64,000 bases of DNA, from contig NZ_JAHXNL010000003.1 of assembly GCF_023148685.1 (NCBI RefSeq), positions 100,369-164,368 of the forward strand. Reading direction: 5' to 3'. Within the stretch, counting starts at the first letter, position 1. Each line of letters begins with the position of its first letter. This document shows positions 27,599 through 36,808 of this stretch, piece after piece. The notes beneath the pieces were generated by a model, which did not search any database, was not told the DNA's origin, and was given only the letters and a program-made list of their open reading frames with translations. The position numbers and the translations under genes are program-made. Source of the DNA: Georgenia sp. EYE_87. GTDB taxonomy: Bacteria > Actinomycetota > Actinomycetes > Actinomycetales > Actinomycetaceae.

Positions 27599-28660
27599 TC
27601 ACCGGTGCGGAACCGCGGCGCCGACCGGAGCGTCCGGACGCAGCCGGCCAGCGAGGCCGAGCGCCCGGTCGCGTGCCGGCTGACCGCGCTCGGCCAGCGC
27701 CAGGCGCATCACCGCGGCCGAGGCGACCCGGAGCGCCTGGGTGCGCAGCAGGCGCCGGCGCTCGTAGGCCGCGAGCGCGGCGCGCGGCGGCCGCGAGTTG
27801 AGCAGCTCCGCCAGAGTCACCGCGTCCACGAGCGACTCGCAGGCTCCGCGGCCGAGGTTGGGTGTCATGGCGTGGGCGGAGTCCCCGACGAGCACCACGG
27901 CGCCTCTGACGTAGCGACGGAGGGGCGGCGTGGTCCAGATCCGTTGGGCGAGGCTGGTCTCGGGCGTGGCCGCGGCGAGCACCCGGCGCACCGCGGGGGC
28001 GCCGTCGGCGTAGCGCTCGCGGGCGACGGCGAGCGCGACGGCGACGTCGACGTCCGCCGGGCCGAGGTCGGAGCGGAACGAGGCGTACCAGTTGGTCCCG
28101 GTCCGCGACGGGCCGATCCCGAAGAGGTCTCCCCTGCCCCAGTACTCCCCGATGCCCTCCCGCCAGACCGGCTCACCGATCACGCCCCGCACGGCCAGGT
28201 AGGGCGTGAGCCGCGCCCCGGCACGCTCGCCCCAGGCGGCGCGGCGCACGGCGCTGTGCACGCCGTCGGCGCCGACCACGAGGTCGGCGCGGACGTCCCG
28301 GACGTCGTCGACCCGGCCGGTCAGGCGGCGCACCGTGGCGGGCACGGCGCCGTCGAGGAGCCGCAGGAGGTCGCCGCGCGAGACCCCCACCATGCCCTCG
28401 ACCCTCGGGGTGGCCCAGACGTGGCCGTGGTGGTCCTGGACGGGCAGCCCGGGGATGGCGGGGCTGACGGCGCGCACGGCGTCGAGGATGCCGATCGCGT
28501 CGAGCGCGCGCTGCGCGGCCGGCCACATGCCGAGCACGGTGCCGGTGGGCGGCAGCCCGGCCCGCTGCTCGTGGACGGTGACGTCGAAGCGGCCGGGGTC
28601 GAGGCGGGCGGCCAGCGCCAGACCCGCGATGCCGCCGCCGACGATGGAGATCGTGCGCAT
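27599..28660 (-). CDS. FAD-dependent monooxygenase
   Basis: 353-residue flavoprotein of the PHBH / salicylate-hydroxylase class. The FAD motif is ISIVGGGIAGLALAARL at the N-terminus, the DG motif DLVVGADGVHSAVR is near residue 130, and the GD motif VLVGDSAHAMTPNLGRGACESLVDA is near residue 255. It would hydroxylate an aromatic or related small molecule with NAD(P)H and oxygen. Start ATG 28660 begins exactly at the FAD strand; a GGGAGGAA lies rather far upstream. A 16-bp palindrome (28694-28709) in the upstream gap may be its operator. Confidence 0.87.
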   Translation of the reverse strand: MRTISIVGGGIAGLALAARLDPGRFDVTVHEQRAGLPPTGTVLGMWPAAQRALDAIGILDAVRAVSPAIPGLPVQDHHGHVWATPRVEGMVGVSRGDLLRLLDGAVPATVRRLTGRVDDVRDVRADLVVGADGVHSAVRRAAWGERAGARLTPYLAVRGVIGEPVWREGIGEYWGRGDLFGIGPSRTGTNWYASFRSDLGPADVDVAVALAVARERYADGAPAVRRVLAAATPETSLAQRIWTTPPLRRYVRGAVVLVGDSAHAMTPNLGRGACESLVDAVTLAELLNSRPPRAALAAYERRRLLRTQALRVASAAVMRLALAERGQPARDRALGLAGRLRPDAPVGAAVPHR

Positions 28661-28693
28661 GATCCGACGCTATTCCTCCCGCACCCGCCGTGT

Positions 28694-28709
28694 CACTACT
28701 TTTATAGTG
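28694..28709. promoter_or_regulatory. CACTA-n6-TAGTG palindrome upstream of the monooxygenase
   Basis: CACTACTTTTATAGTG has 5-bp perfect arms around an AT-rich centre, in a 68-bp gap between the SNF2 and monooxygenase genes. On the coding (minus) strand it contains TATAAA, so it could overlap a -10 element. The form is that of a repressor site; no regulator gene is adjacent. Confidence 0.4.
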
Positions 28710-28728
28710 CCCACTCGGGCGGAGCGCC

Positions 28729-31700
28729 CTACACCCCCAGCAGCTCGCGGATGTCCCCCGCGCTCAGCGGCGCGGACAGCGCCCCGCCCTCGTCGATCAC
28801 CTTGTCGAACAGGTCGCGCTTGCGGGCCTGGAGGGCGAGGACCTTCTCCTCGATCGTGTTCTCCGCGACCAGCCGGTACACCATGACGTGCCGGTCCTGG
28901 CCGATGCGGTGCGTGCGGTCCACGGCCTGCGCCTCCGCGGCCGGGTTCCACCAGGGGTCGAGGATGAAGACGTAGTCCGCCTCGGTGAGGTTGAGCCCGA
29001 AGCCGCCCGCCTTGAGGCTGATGAGGAACACCGGCGCGGACCCCGACTTGAACTCCGCGATGCGCGTCGCGCGGTTGCGGGTGCGGCCGTCGAGGTAGCA
29101 GTAGTCGATGCCCTCGGCGTCGAGCCGGTCCTGGACGGTGGCGAGGAACCCGGTGAACTGGCTGAAGACCAGCGCCCGGTGGCCGCCGGCGACCACCTCC
29201 TCGAGCTGCTCCATGAACACGTCGGCCTTGGAGGAGGGCACCCGGGCGTACTGCTCGTCCACGAGCGCGGCGTCGAGGCTGAGCTGCCGGAGCAGGGTCA
29301 GCGAGCGGAGGATCGTGAAGCGGTTCTTCTCGACGTCGTCGAGCAGGCTGAGCACCTTGCGCCGCTCGCGCTGGAGGTGGGTGTCGTAGACCTTGCGGTG
29401 CCGGGCGTTGAGCTGGACGTGCAGCACCTGCTCCTGCTTGGGCGGCAGGTCGGTGGCCACCTGCTCCTTGGTGCGCCGGCGGATGAAGGGGCGGATCCGC
29501 CGTCGCAGCGTCTCGAGGAGCTCGGGCCGGGTGCCGCGCTCGATCGGCTTGCGGTACAGCTCGGCGAACACCTTCGGGTCGGGGAACATCCCGGGCGCCA
29601 CGATCGAGAGCAGCGACCACAGGTCCATGAGGCTGTTCTCGAGCGGCGTGCCGGTGATCGCCAGCTTGAAGGGCGCACGCAGCCGCCGCGCGCACTGGTA
29701 CGTCTTGGCCTGGTGGTTCTTGACGAACTGGGCCTCGTCGAGGATCAGCCCGCTCCACTCCAGGCCCCGGTACGCGGCCTCGTCGATCCGGAAGAGCGCG
29801 TAGGAGGAGACCACCAGGTCCGCGCCGGCGACGTCGTCGGCCAGGGCGCGGCGGGACTTCTTCTCCGTCTCGGTGACGGCGACGACGCGCAGCTCCGGCG
29901 CGAACCGGGCGGCCTCCTCCGCCCAGCCGGCGACCACCGAGGTGGGCGCGACGACGAGGGCCGGGGCGGTGAGGGTGCCGTTCTCCTTGGCCCGCTGGAG
30001 GGTGGCGAGGGTCTGGACGGTCTTGCCCAGGCCCATGTCGTCGGCCAGGACCCCGCCGAGCCCGGCGTCCCACAGGTAGCTCAGCCACCGGAAGCCCTCC
30101 GCCTGGTACGGGCGCAGCGTGGCGCGCAGCCCGGCGGGCACGGCCGGCGGGTCGGCGCCCTCGCCGGCCAGCAGCCGGCCGACCGAGCGGGTCCAGCGCT
30201 CGCTCTGCTCCTCGACGACGCCGAGCGCCGCCAGCTCCTCCCACAGCCCGGCCTGGTAGCTCGTCAGCCGCAGGCTCCCGGGCGGGCGGTCCTGGAGCTC
30301 CGTGGCCTCCTCGATGAGCCGGCGCAGCTGGTCGAGCTCGGGCCGGTCGAGACCGAAGTAGGTGCCCGAGGGCAGGATCAGGTGGCTGTCGCCCCGCACG
30401 AGCGCGACGAAGAGGCTCTCGAAGGGCACGTGCTCGCCGTCGATCTCCACCGTGACGCCGAGGTCGAACCAGTCCCCCTCCGCGGCGTCGGTGGCGGAGA
30501 CCCGGATGACGGGGGCCGAGTCGGTGCGCCGGTACTCCACGGGCGTGCCGACCACGTCGACCTCGACGCCCTGCTCGCGCAGACCGGGCAGCGTCTCCTC
30601 GACGAAGAGCGCGGCGTCGAGCCCCCGCACCCGCACGCTGCCGGCCGGGCCGGGCAGCCCGCCGCCCGCCTGCAGCGACGGCGGGAGGTCCACCTCGCGC
30701 AGCAGCCGCTGCTCGGCGGAGCGGTCGCGCCCCGGCCCGCGGCCGGCGTCGAGCGGCACCCGACGGGTGGTGCCGCCGACGTCGTAGAGGAAGGCCCAGT
30801 CCAGGGAGAGGTGGTGGTCCGGCTCGTAGGTCAGCGTCAGGCCGAGCCGTGGCGCCGCCACCGTCGGCAGCTCCACCGAGCCGTCGGAGGAGCGCACGGT
30901 GACCAGCCTGCTCAGCGTCGGGTAGTACTCGGCGAGGAAGCGGTCGACGTCCTCCTCCGGCACCTCCAGCTCGCCGGCGGCGAGGAGGTTCGAGGCCTTG
31001 GTGGTCAGCGGCCGTGCCAGGGGCGCCAGCACGAGGGCGGCGGCGGAGCCGCCCGGTGCGCCGCGGCCGCCGCGCGAGAGGTGAGGCGCGAGGTCGAGGA
31101 CCACCCCGTGCCCCGGCCGGCCGACGATGGAGACGCCGCCGCCGTCGGGGAGGGTCTCGTGGCCGGGGACGGCGACGGCGGGCGTGGCGCGCAGCGTGCC
31201 GTCGTCGTCCCGGGCGAGGTCGAGGGAGACGGTGGCCGGGGCGTCGGCGAGGACGACCGCGCCGGCGGAGGGGGTGGCGTGGACCAGCGGGACGCCGGCG
31301 TCGACGGCGGCGCGCAGCAGCGGCCACAGGGCAGGGCCGAACTCGTCGAGGAAGATGGCGGTGTCGTTGTAGGCGTAGGCCGAGGGCTGGTGCGCCAGGT
31401 AGATCGCGTGCAGCGCCTCGCGGTGGGCCTCGACGCGGCCGTGGGCGCCCCACCGGAAGCTCAGGTCTCGCCACCCGACGCCGCTGCGCACCCAGGGGCT
31501 CTTCTTCCCCGGGACCACCGGGCGGATCCTGATGCGCGGGGTGTCGGCGCGGCCGCGCCAGCCGGTCTCGACGACGGGCTCGAACTGCAGCCCGATGGGC
31601 ACCTCGCCGCCGTCGATGCGCTCGTCCTCGACGACGTCGGCGAGCAGGCGCTCCCAGGCGTGCGCCGTGCGGCTCAGCGGCGTGAGCTCGTCGCGGGCGG

Positions 31701-32037
31701 CCACCAGCACGGCCGCGACGTGCTTGCAGTCCACCGCCACGGGGCAGGTGCAGCGGCCGGTGCTCAGCCGCTTTCCCCGCGCGTCGCCGACCTGGACCAG
31801 GGTCTGGTACGGCGTGGGCTCGGTGCCCTGCACCTCGGCGTAGAGCACCCGGCGCTCGGGGTCCGACGTCAGCCAGGTGACCTTGCCACCCTTGGCGTAG
31901 GCGAGGCCGCGGGCGAAGGCGGGCGCCCCGACGGCGAGCTGGATCTCCTCCTCACCCGGCAGGTCCGTCCAGGTGCGGAGCGTCGCGAGAGCGGGGCGGC
32001 GGGCCACGTTCCCCAGGGTAGGTGGCACCGCCGACAT
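28729..32037 (-). CDS. SWIM zinc finger SNF2-family helicase
   Basis: 1102-residue DEAD/DEAH-box ATPase. A SWIM zinc finger, CTCPVAVDCKH, lies near residues 96-106, followed by a long family-specific region and a SNF2 ATPase: Walker A ADDMGLGKTVQTLATL near residue 665, DEAQ box LILDEAQFVKNH near 765, SLMDLWSLLS. The helicase C domain follows at about 905-1075 (QFTGFLATVQDRL, NPAAEAQAVDRTHRIGQ). Known relatives remodel protein-DNA complexes or act in repair and transcription recycling; the exact role is unknown. I chose ATG 32037 although no strong ribosome site is visible; GTG 32007 is an alternative. It is divergent from the galactosidase gene. Confidence 0.9.
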   Translation of the reverse strand: MSAVPPTLGNVARRPALATLRTWTDLPGEEEIQLAVGAPAFARGLAYAKGGKVTWLTSDPERRVLYAEVQGTEPTPYQTLVQVGDARGKRLSTGRCTCPVAVDCKHVAAVLVAARDELTPLSRTAHAWERLLADVVEDERIDGGEVPIGLQFEPVVETGWRGRADTPRIRIRPVVPGKKSPWVRSGVGWRDLSFRWGAHGRVEAHREALHAIYLAHQPSAYAYNDTAIFLDEFGPALWPLLRAAVDAGVPLVHATPSAGAVVLADAPATVSLDLARDDDGTLRATPAVAVPGHETLPDGGGVSIVGRPGHGVVLDLAPHLSRGGRGAPGGSAAALVLAPLARPLTTKASNLLAAGELEVPEEDVDRFLAEYYPTLSRLVTVRSSDGSVELPTVAAPRLGLTLTYEPDHHLSLDWAFLYDVGGTTRRVPLDAGRGPGRDRSAEQRLLREVDLPPSLQAGGGLPGPAGSVRVRGLDAALFVEETLPGLREQGVEVDVVGTPVEYRRTDSAPVIRVSATDAAEGDWFDLGVTVEIDGEHVPFESLFVALVRGDSHLILPSGTYFGLDRPELDQLRRLIEEATELQDRPPGSLRLTSYQAGLWEELAALGVVEEQSERWTRSVGRLLAGEGADPPAVPAGLRATLRPYQAEGFRWLSYLWDAGLGGVLADDMGLGKTVQTLATLQRAKENGTLTAPALVVAPTSVVAGWAEEAARFAPELRVVAVTETEKKSRRALADDVAGADLVVSSYALFRIDEAAYRGLEWSGLILDEAQFVKNHQAKTYQCARRLRAPFKLAITGTPLENSLMDLWSLLSIVAPGMFPDPKVFAELYRKPIERGTRPELLETLRRRIRPFIRRRTKEQVATDLPPKQEQVLHVQLNARHRKVYDTHLQRERRKVLSLLDDVEKNRFTILRSLTLLRQLSLDAALVDEQYARVPSSKADVFMEQLEEVVAGGHRALVFSQFTGFLATVQDRLDAEGIDYCYLDGRTRNRATRIAEFKSGSAPVFLISLKAGGFGLNLTEADYVFILDPWWNPAAEAQAVDRTHRIGQDRHVMVYRLVAENTIEEKVLALQARKRDLFDKVIDEGGALSAPLSAGDIRELLGV

Positions 32038-32172
32038 CGAGGGACGACCGCCCGCGGCGGCGCAGCCGCGCCCCGGTCGGGGGGTCAGCCCGCGGGGTTG
32101 CCGCCAACCCGCCGCGACTTCCGCACAGAATCGTTCAGCGACGAGCGGCAACTTCGTGCCATGGCCGGACAT

Positions 32173-32197
32173 TTCCGAACATAAACCGTTCCAAACA
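32173..32197. promoter_or_regulatory. direct repeats upstream of the beta-galactosidase gene
   Basis: TTCCGAACA (32173-32181) and TTCCAAACA (32189-32197) are 9-bp direct repeats with one mismatch and a 16-bp period, set in an AT-richer island of the 286-bp gap between the SNF2 and GH35 genes. They may be regulator half-sites; no regulator gene lies nearby. Confidence 0.3.
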
Positions 32198-32323
32198 CTC
32201 ACGATCGTCGCTAGGGTCCGGGCTGGACGCCCCCTTGGGCGCCGCCTCACCGCACACCCCGCGGCGACGACGCCGCACGCCGACCGGGCAGCCCCGGCCG
32301 GCCCGACGAAGGAGTCCGACCAC

Positions 32324-35300
32324 ATGCCGCATCCCGATCCGACGGCTCCCGTGCGCCGTCGTCCCCGATGGCGGTTCCTCGCCGGCGCGGCCGGCCTGGC
32401 GCTGGCGTTCACCGGCGTCGTCGCCACCCCCGGCCCGCCGCCGGCGGCCGCGGAACCCGCCGAGCCGGCGGCCGCGCGAAGCACCGAGGTCTTCCCCGGC
32501 AACGACGGCCGCCCCCACGAGGTCACGTTCGACGAGAAGTCGTTCCTGGTCGACGGCGAGCGCCTCAACGTCTGGTCGGGCGAGTTCCACTACTGGCGCC
32601 TGCCGAGCCCGGACCACTGGCGCGACCTGCTGCAGAAGATCCGGGCGAACGGGTTCAACGCCGTCTCGCTGTACTTCTTCTGGGGCCTGCACCAGAGCAC
32701 CTCGGGCGGGGAGTTCGACTTCTCGGGCGTCAAGGACATCGACCGGCTGCTGGAGATGGCCGCCGAGGAGGGCCTGTACGTCATCGCCCGCCCGGGCCCG
32801 TACGTCAACGCCGAGATCTCCATGGGCGGCCTGCCGGCGTACCTGGCGAACCGCGGGCCCGGCCTGCGCACCGCCGACCCGGAGAACCTCGCCGACTCCC
32901 TGGCCTGGCTCGACGCGTTCGACCGGATCGTCCTCGAGCACGAGGTCACCACCGGCAAGGGGTCGGTGATCATGTACCAGATCGAGAACGAGATGCTCTC
33001 CGAGAGCGAAGAGCGCGTGCGGTTCATGCGGGCGCTGACCGAGAAGGTCCGCGGCGACGGCATCTCCGTGCCCCTGTTCCACAACGACTACAACCTCGGC
33101 GGGCGCTTCGTGCCGGGCGAGGACGGCCCGGCGGGCGACGTCGGCCTGGACTTCTACGCGTACGACTCCTACCCGCTCGGCTTCAACTGCTCGGCCGGCC
33201 GCAACCGCATCGCCGACACCGAGGCCACCTACCGCACCCTCTCCCCCGACTTCCCGCAGTTCATCTCCGAGGCCCAGGGCGGCGCGTTCAGCCCGTGGGG
33301 CGCGTCCTTCGGGTTCGACCGGTGCGCCGAGTACGTCGACCCCGACTTCACCCGGCAGTGGGGCGCGAACAACATCGGCAACGGCGTGACGGCGTTCAAC
33401 TACTACATGGCGTTCGGCGGGACGAACTGGGGCTGGACCGGCTCGCCGTCGTCCGGCTACACCTCCTACGACTACGGCGCGGCGATCGACGAGAACCGCC
33501 AGCTCACCCCCAAGCTTGCCGTCCAGAAGGAGATCGGCTACTTCCAGGCCACCGTCCCGCAGCTGGCCTCGATGCGGCCGCTGCCGTCGCCGGAGGTCAC
33601 CGAGCTCGAGGGCGCCCCGGTCAACGGCTACGAGCGCGTGGCCACCGAGGACCTGGAGACCTCGGCCACCGGCAACGGCACCCGCTACCTGGGCTTCCGC
33701 CTCAACGACTCCAACAGCACGACCGAGACCCGGTTCACCACGTCCCTCACCCTGGGTGAGGAGGCCGAGCCGCAGACGGCGGAGCGCGTGAACGACGCCG
33801 ACCCCGCCGTGACCTACACCGGCACCGGCTGGGAGCACGCCTCCGGGCAGGGCTGGACGGCCGGCGACCACGGCGGCGACGAGTCCTTCTCCGACGTCGC
33901 CGGCGACGCCGTCGAGCTGACGTTCACCGGCACCGGCGTCAAGGTGATCGCTCCGAGGGCGAACAACCACGGCATCGGACGGGTGCTGATCGACGGCGAG
34001 GAGGTCGGACGGACGAGCACGTGCCTGGCCGCGGGCGGCTACGTCAACGAGCACCAGGCCGTGGCGTTCGAGACCGACGGCCTGGACCCTCGCACCGAGC
34101 ACACCATCCGCATCGAGGTCACCGGCGAGGTCGGCTGCCCGGACGGCAACGTCGAGCCCGGCGCGTTCGTCGCCGTCGACGCCTTCGAGACCACCCCGCC
34201 GCTGTACACGGTGGACGACTCCCAGCGCTCGGCCGAGGCCGGCGACGGCCTGGTCACCTACCACTCCACCGACCCGGCCGACCCGTGGGAGACCGCGTCC
34301 GGCCAGGCCTGGACGCAGGGCAACTACCTCGGCACCGAGACGTTCTCCGACAACCCCGGCGACTCCGTCGAGTACACCTTCACCGGCACCGGCATCCAGG
34401 TGATCGCGCCGCAGTCCGCCAACCACGGGGTCGCGCGGGTGCTGATCGACGGCGAGGAGGCCGGCACCTTCACCACGTACAGCCCGCCGCAGAACGCGGC
34501 CAAGCAGCACGTGGCCTTCGAGACCCGCGGCCTGCCCGACGGCGAGCACACCATCCGCGTCGAGGTCACCGGCGAGGTTGGCTCGGAGACGAGCCCCGAC
34601 CCGGGCGCGTTCGTCTCGATCGACGCCTTCAACGTGCTCACCGCGGCCGACGACGCGGCCGAGGCGGAACCGACCGGCCCGACCTTCGACCGCGTCCCCC
34701 AGCAGGAGGGCACCTACCTGACCCTGCACGGGCGCGACGCCCTCATGCTGGCCGCGGACCTGAGGGTGGGCGAGCACGAGCTGTACTACTCCACCTCCCA
34801 GCCGGTGAAGGACATGCCGGTCGAGGGGGCGCGGCTGCTGACCGTCACCGGCGCGGCCGGCGACGCCGGGGAGACCGTGCTGCACTACGCCAGCGAGCCG
34901 CGGGTCGAGACGCTCGACGGCGAGGCGCCCGCCACCGTGTGGGACGGCGGGACCGGGACGCTGCGCCTGAACTACACGCACGGCGCGGCGACCTTCCGGG
35001 TCTCCGGCGGCGGCACCGAGGAGCCCCTGCTGCTGAAGCTCACCACCCGCGAGGACATGGCCGGCCTGTGGTCCGTGGCCGGCGCGCACGGCGGCGCCAC
35101 CGACGGCGCCCCCGAGGGCCCGAACGCGGAGGTGCTGGTCACCGGCGCGCACCTGCTGCGCACCGTGGCCCTCGACGGCGCCACCGCGCACCTGACCGGC
35201 TCCATGACGCAGGCCGGCGAGATCGCCGTCCACCTGCCGCCCGGGGTCACCGCGGTGACGTGGAACGGCGAGCCGCTCGCCGACGTCGCCGCCGGTCCCG

Positions 35301-36688
35301 CCGGCGAGGTGACCGGCACCGTTCCCGGTCCGGCCGAGGTGGCGACGCCGGAGCTCACGTGGCGCACGGCGGCGGAGAGCCCGGAGGCCGACCCGGCCTT
35401 CGACGACTCCGCGTGGACCGTGGCGGGCTCGACGTCCGCGGCGAACCCGCGGCAGGGTCCCGGCCCGGTGCAGGGCGTGGTGCTGGACTCCAACCACTAC
35501 CGCTTCTACGAGGGCGACGTCTGGTACCGCGCGCACTACACCGCCACCGATGCCGCGACGATCTCGCTGACCGGCAACGGCGGCACCGGCGGGCCCGGGC
35601 ACGGGCGCAACTCGGCGAACATGCTCGTCTGGGTGAACGGCCACTACGCGGGCGCGGCGCCCGCGGAGGGGCGGGCGAAGACGTTCGAGATCCCGGCCGG
35701 GGCCACCGCCCCGGGCGAGGACGTCGTCGTCTCCGTGCTGGTGCGCAACCAGGGCCAGAACCTCGACTGGTCCGACGACGGCCTGTCGAAGCAGAACCGC
35801 GGGCTCCACGACGCCGATCTCGGCGCCACCGGGGAGGTGACCTGGAGGATCCAGGGCGCCCGCGACGTCGACACCCCGCTCGACACCGCCCGCACCCTGT
35901 ACAACAACGGGGGCCTGTACGGGGAGCGGGCCGGCTGGTACCTGCCCGGCTACCCGTCGGAGGGCTGGGCCGACGCGGCCGACCTGCACGCGCCCGGGCC
36001 GGGCGTGCACTGGTACCGCACGTCGTTCGACCTGGACGTGCCCGCCGGGCAGGACACCGCGTTCGCGCTCGACGTCGCCTCCGAGCGGTTCGACGCCGGA
36101 CGGAGCGACCGCGCGCGGACCGTCATGTTCGTCAACGGCTGGAACGTGGGCACCTGGGTCGGCAACGTCGGGCCGCAGACGCGGTTCACCATCCCGTCCG
36201 GGTTCCTCGACATGGACGGGACCAACGAGATCGCCATCGCGGTGACGGCGGAGGAGGCCGATCACGGCCCCGACGCCGTCTCCCTCGTCCAGGTCGGCAG
36301 CATGACGGGCAGCGTCCCGGCCGAACAGAACGAGGCCCCGGCGTTCGGCGAGGTCGGCGTCACGGCGTCGACCGACCTGACCCAGGCCCGGCGCGGGGAG
36401 ACCGTCACCCTCGACGGCGCCGTCGAGCTGCCGGCTCTGGCGGGCGGCACGCTCGTCAAGACCACGGTCGACTGGGGCGACGGCACCGAGCCGGCGACGC
36501 TTCCCGGCACCGCGCTCACCGCGGCCCACCGCTGGACCGCCGCCGGGACGTACGCGGTGACCGTCGTGGTGCGGGACGTCGTCGGCGGGGCCGAGCTGGC
36601 GCGGACCGAGGTCAGCGTCGAGGTCTCCCACGCGGTGCTGCCGCCGGGCAGGGGCGGCACGGCGCCGGGTCAGGAGGGCAGGGCCTGA
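32324..36688 (+). CDS. secreted GH35 beta-galactosidase, multidomain
   Basis: 1454-residue exported glycoside hydrolase releasing terminal beta-galactose. The N-terminus has an Arg-rich region and hydrophobic core (RRRPRWRFLAGAAGLALAF), suggesting a Sec or Tat signal. The GH35 barrel spans about residues 55-420: acid/base Glu223 in YQIENEM and nucleophile Glu316 in FISEAQGGAFSPWG, the form seen in fungal-type enzymes. Residues about 488-625 and 627-770 are two copies of one module (e.g. SFSDVAGDAVELTFTGTGVK versus TFSDNPGDSVEYTFTGTGIQ), probably carbohydrate-binding. Galactose-binding-like domains follow, then a PKD-like domain near 1365-1440. There is no LPXTG anchor. AAGGAG precedes ATG 32324. 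Confidence 0.93.
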   Translation: MPHPDPTAPVRRRPRWRFLAGAAGLALAFTGVVATPGPPPAAAEPAEPAAARSTEVFPGNDGRPHEVTFDEKSFLVDGERLNVWSGEFHYWRLPSPDHWRDLLQKIRANGFNAVSLYFFWGLHQSTSGGEFDFSGVKDIDRLLEMAAEEGLYVIARPGPYVNAEISMGGLPAYLANRGPGLRTADPENLADSLAWLDAFDRIVLEHEVTTGKGSVIMYQIENEMLSESEERVRFMRALTEKVRGDGISVPLFHNDYNLGGRFVPGEDGPAGDVGLDFYAYDSYPLGFNCSAGRNRIADTEATYRTLSPDFPQFISEAQGGAFSPWGASFGFDRCAEYVDPDFTRQWGANNIGNGVTAFNYYMAFGGTNWGWTGSPSSGYTSYDYGAAIDENRQLTPKLAVQKEIGYFQATVPQLASMRPLPSPEVTELEGAPVNGYERVATEDLETSATGNGTRYLGFRLNDSNSTTETRFTTSLTLGEEAEPQTAERVNDADPAVTYTGTGWEHASGQGWTAGDHGGDESFSDVAGDAVELTFTGTGVKVIAPRANNHGIGRVLIDGEEVGRTSTCLAAGGYVNEHQAVAFETDGLDPRTEHTIRIEVTGEVGCPDGNVEPGAFVAVDAFETTPPLYTVDDSQRSAEAGDGLVTYHSTDPADPWETASGQAWTQGNYLGTETFSDNPGDSVEYTFTGTGIQVIAPQSANHGVARVLIDGEEAGTFTTYSPPQNAAKQHVAFETRGLPDGEHTIRVEVTGEVGSETSPDPGAFVSIDAFNVLTAADDAAEAEPTGPTFDRVPQQEGTYLTLHGRDALMLAADLRVGEHELYYSTSQPVKDMPVEGARLLTVTGAAGDAGETVLHYASEPRVETLDGEAPATVWDGGTGTLRLNYTHGAATFRVSGGGTEEPLLLKLTTREDMAGLWSVAGAHGGATDGAPEGPNAEVLVTGAHLLRTVALDGATAHLTGSMTQAGEIAVHLPPGVTAVTWNGEPLADVAAGPAGEVTGTVPGPAEVATPELTWRTAAESPEADPAFDDSAWTVAGSTSAANPRQGPGPVQGVVLDSNHYRFYEGDVWYRAHYTATDAATISLTGNGGTGGPGHGRNSANMLVWVNGHYAGAAPAEGRAKTFEIPAGATAPGEDVVVSVLVRNQGQNLDWSDDGLSKQNRGLHDADLGATGEVTWRIQGARDVDTPLDTARTLYNNGGLYGERAGWYLPGYPSEGWADAADLHAPGPGVHWYRTSFDLDVPAGQDTAFALDVASERFDAGRSDRARTVMFVNGWNVGTWVGNVGPQTRFTIPSGFLDMDGTNEIAIAVTAEEADHGPDAVSLVQVGSMTGSVPAEQNEAPAFGEVGVTASTDLTQARRGETVTLDGAVELPALAGGTLVKTTVDWGDGTEPATLPGTALTAAHRWTAAGTYAVTVVVRDVVGGAELARTEVSVEVSHAVLPPGRGGTAPGQEGRA

Positions 36689-36806
36689 CCCGAGCTGACC
36701 TCGCGCGCCGGGGTTGTCGAGGGGTCGTCACGGGCGACCACCTCGGCAGCCCCGGCGCCGGTTCAGGAGGGCAAGGCTTGACCCGAGCCGACGCAGCGCG
36801 CCGGGA
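36661..36806. repeat. duplicated 3' end of the galactosidase gene
   Basis: A segment of about 52 bp starting GGCGCCGGGTCAGGAGGGCA at 36661 recurs at 36754, 93 bp downstream, with about 7 mismatches. The first copy encodes the last codons and stop of the galactosidase; the second reproduces them (TTGACCC in place of CTGACCC) in the gap before the convergent stress-protein gene. The offset is a multiple of three. Confidence 0.85.
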
Positions 36807-36808
36807 GG

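Noticed and set aside
28888..32184. Long open frame antisense to the SNF2 helicase
   Set aside because: No domain or motif; high GC at third positions of the real gene leaves the antisense frame open.
32135..36631. 1498-codon open frame antisense to the galactosidase
   Set aside because: Gly/Val/Arg-rich without motifs; GH35 catalytic residues and signal peptide identify the plus strand as coding.
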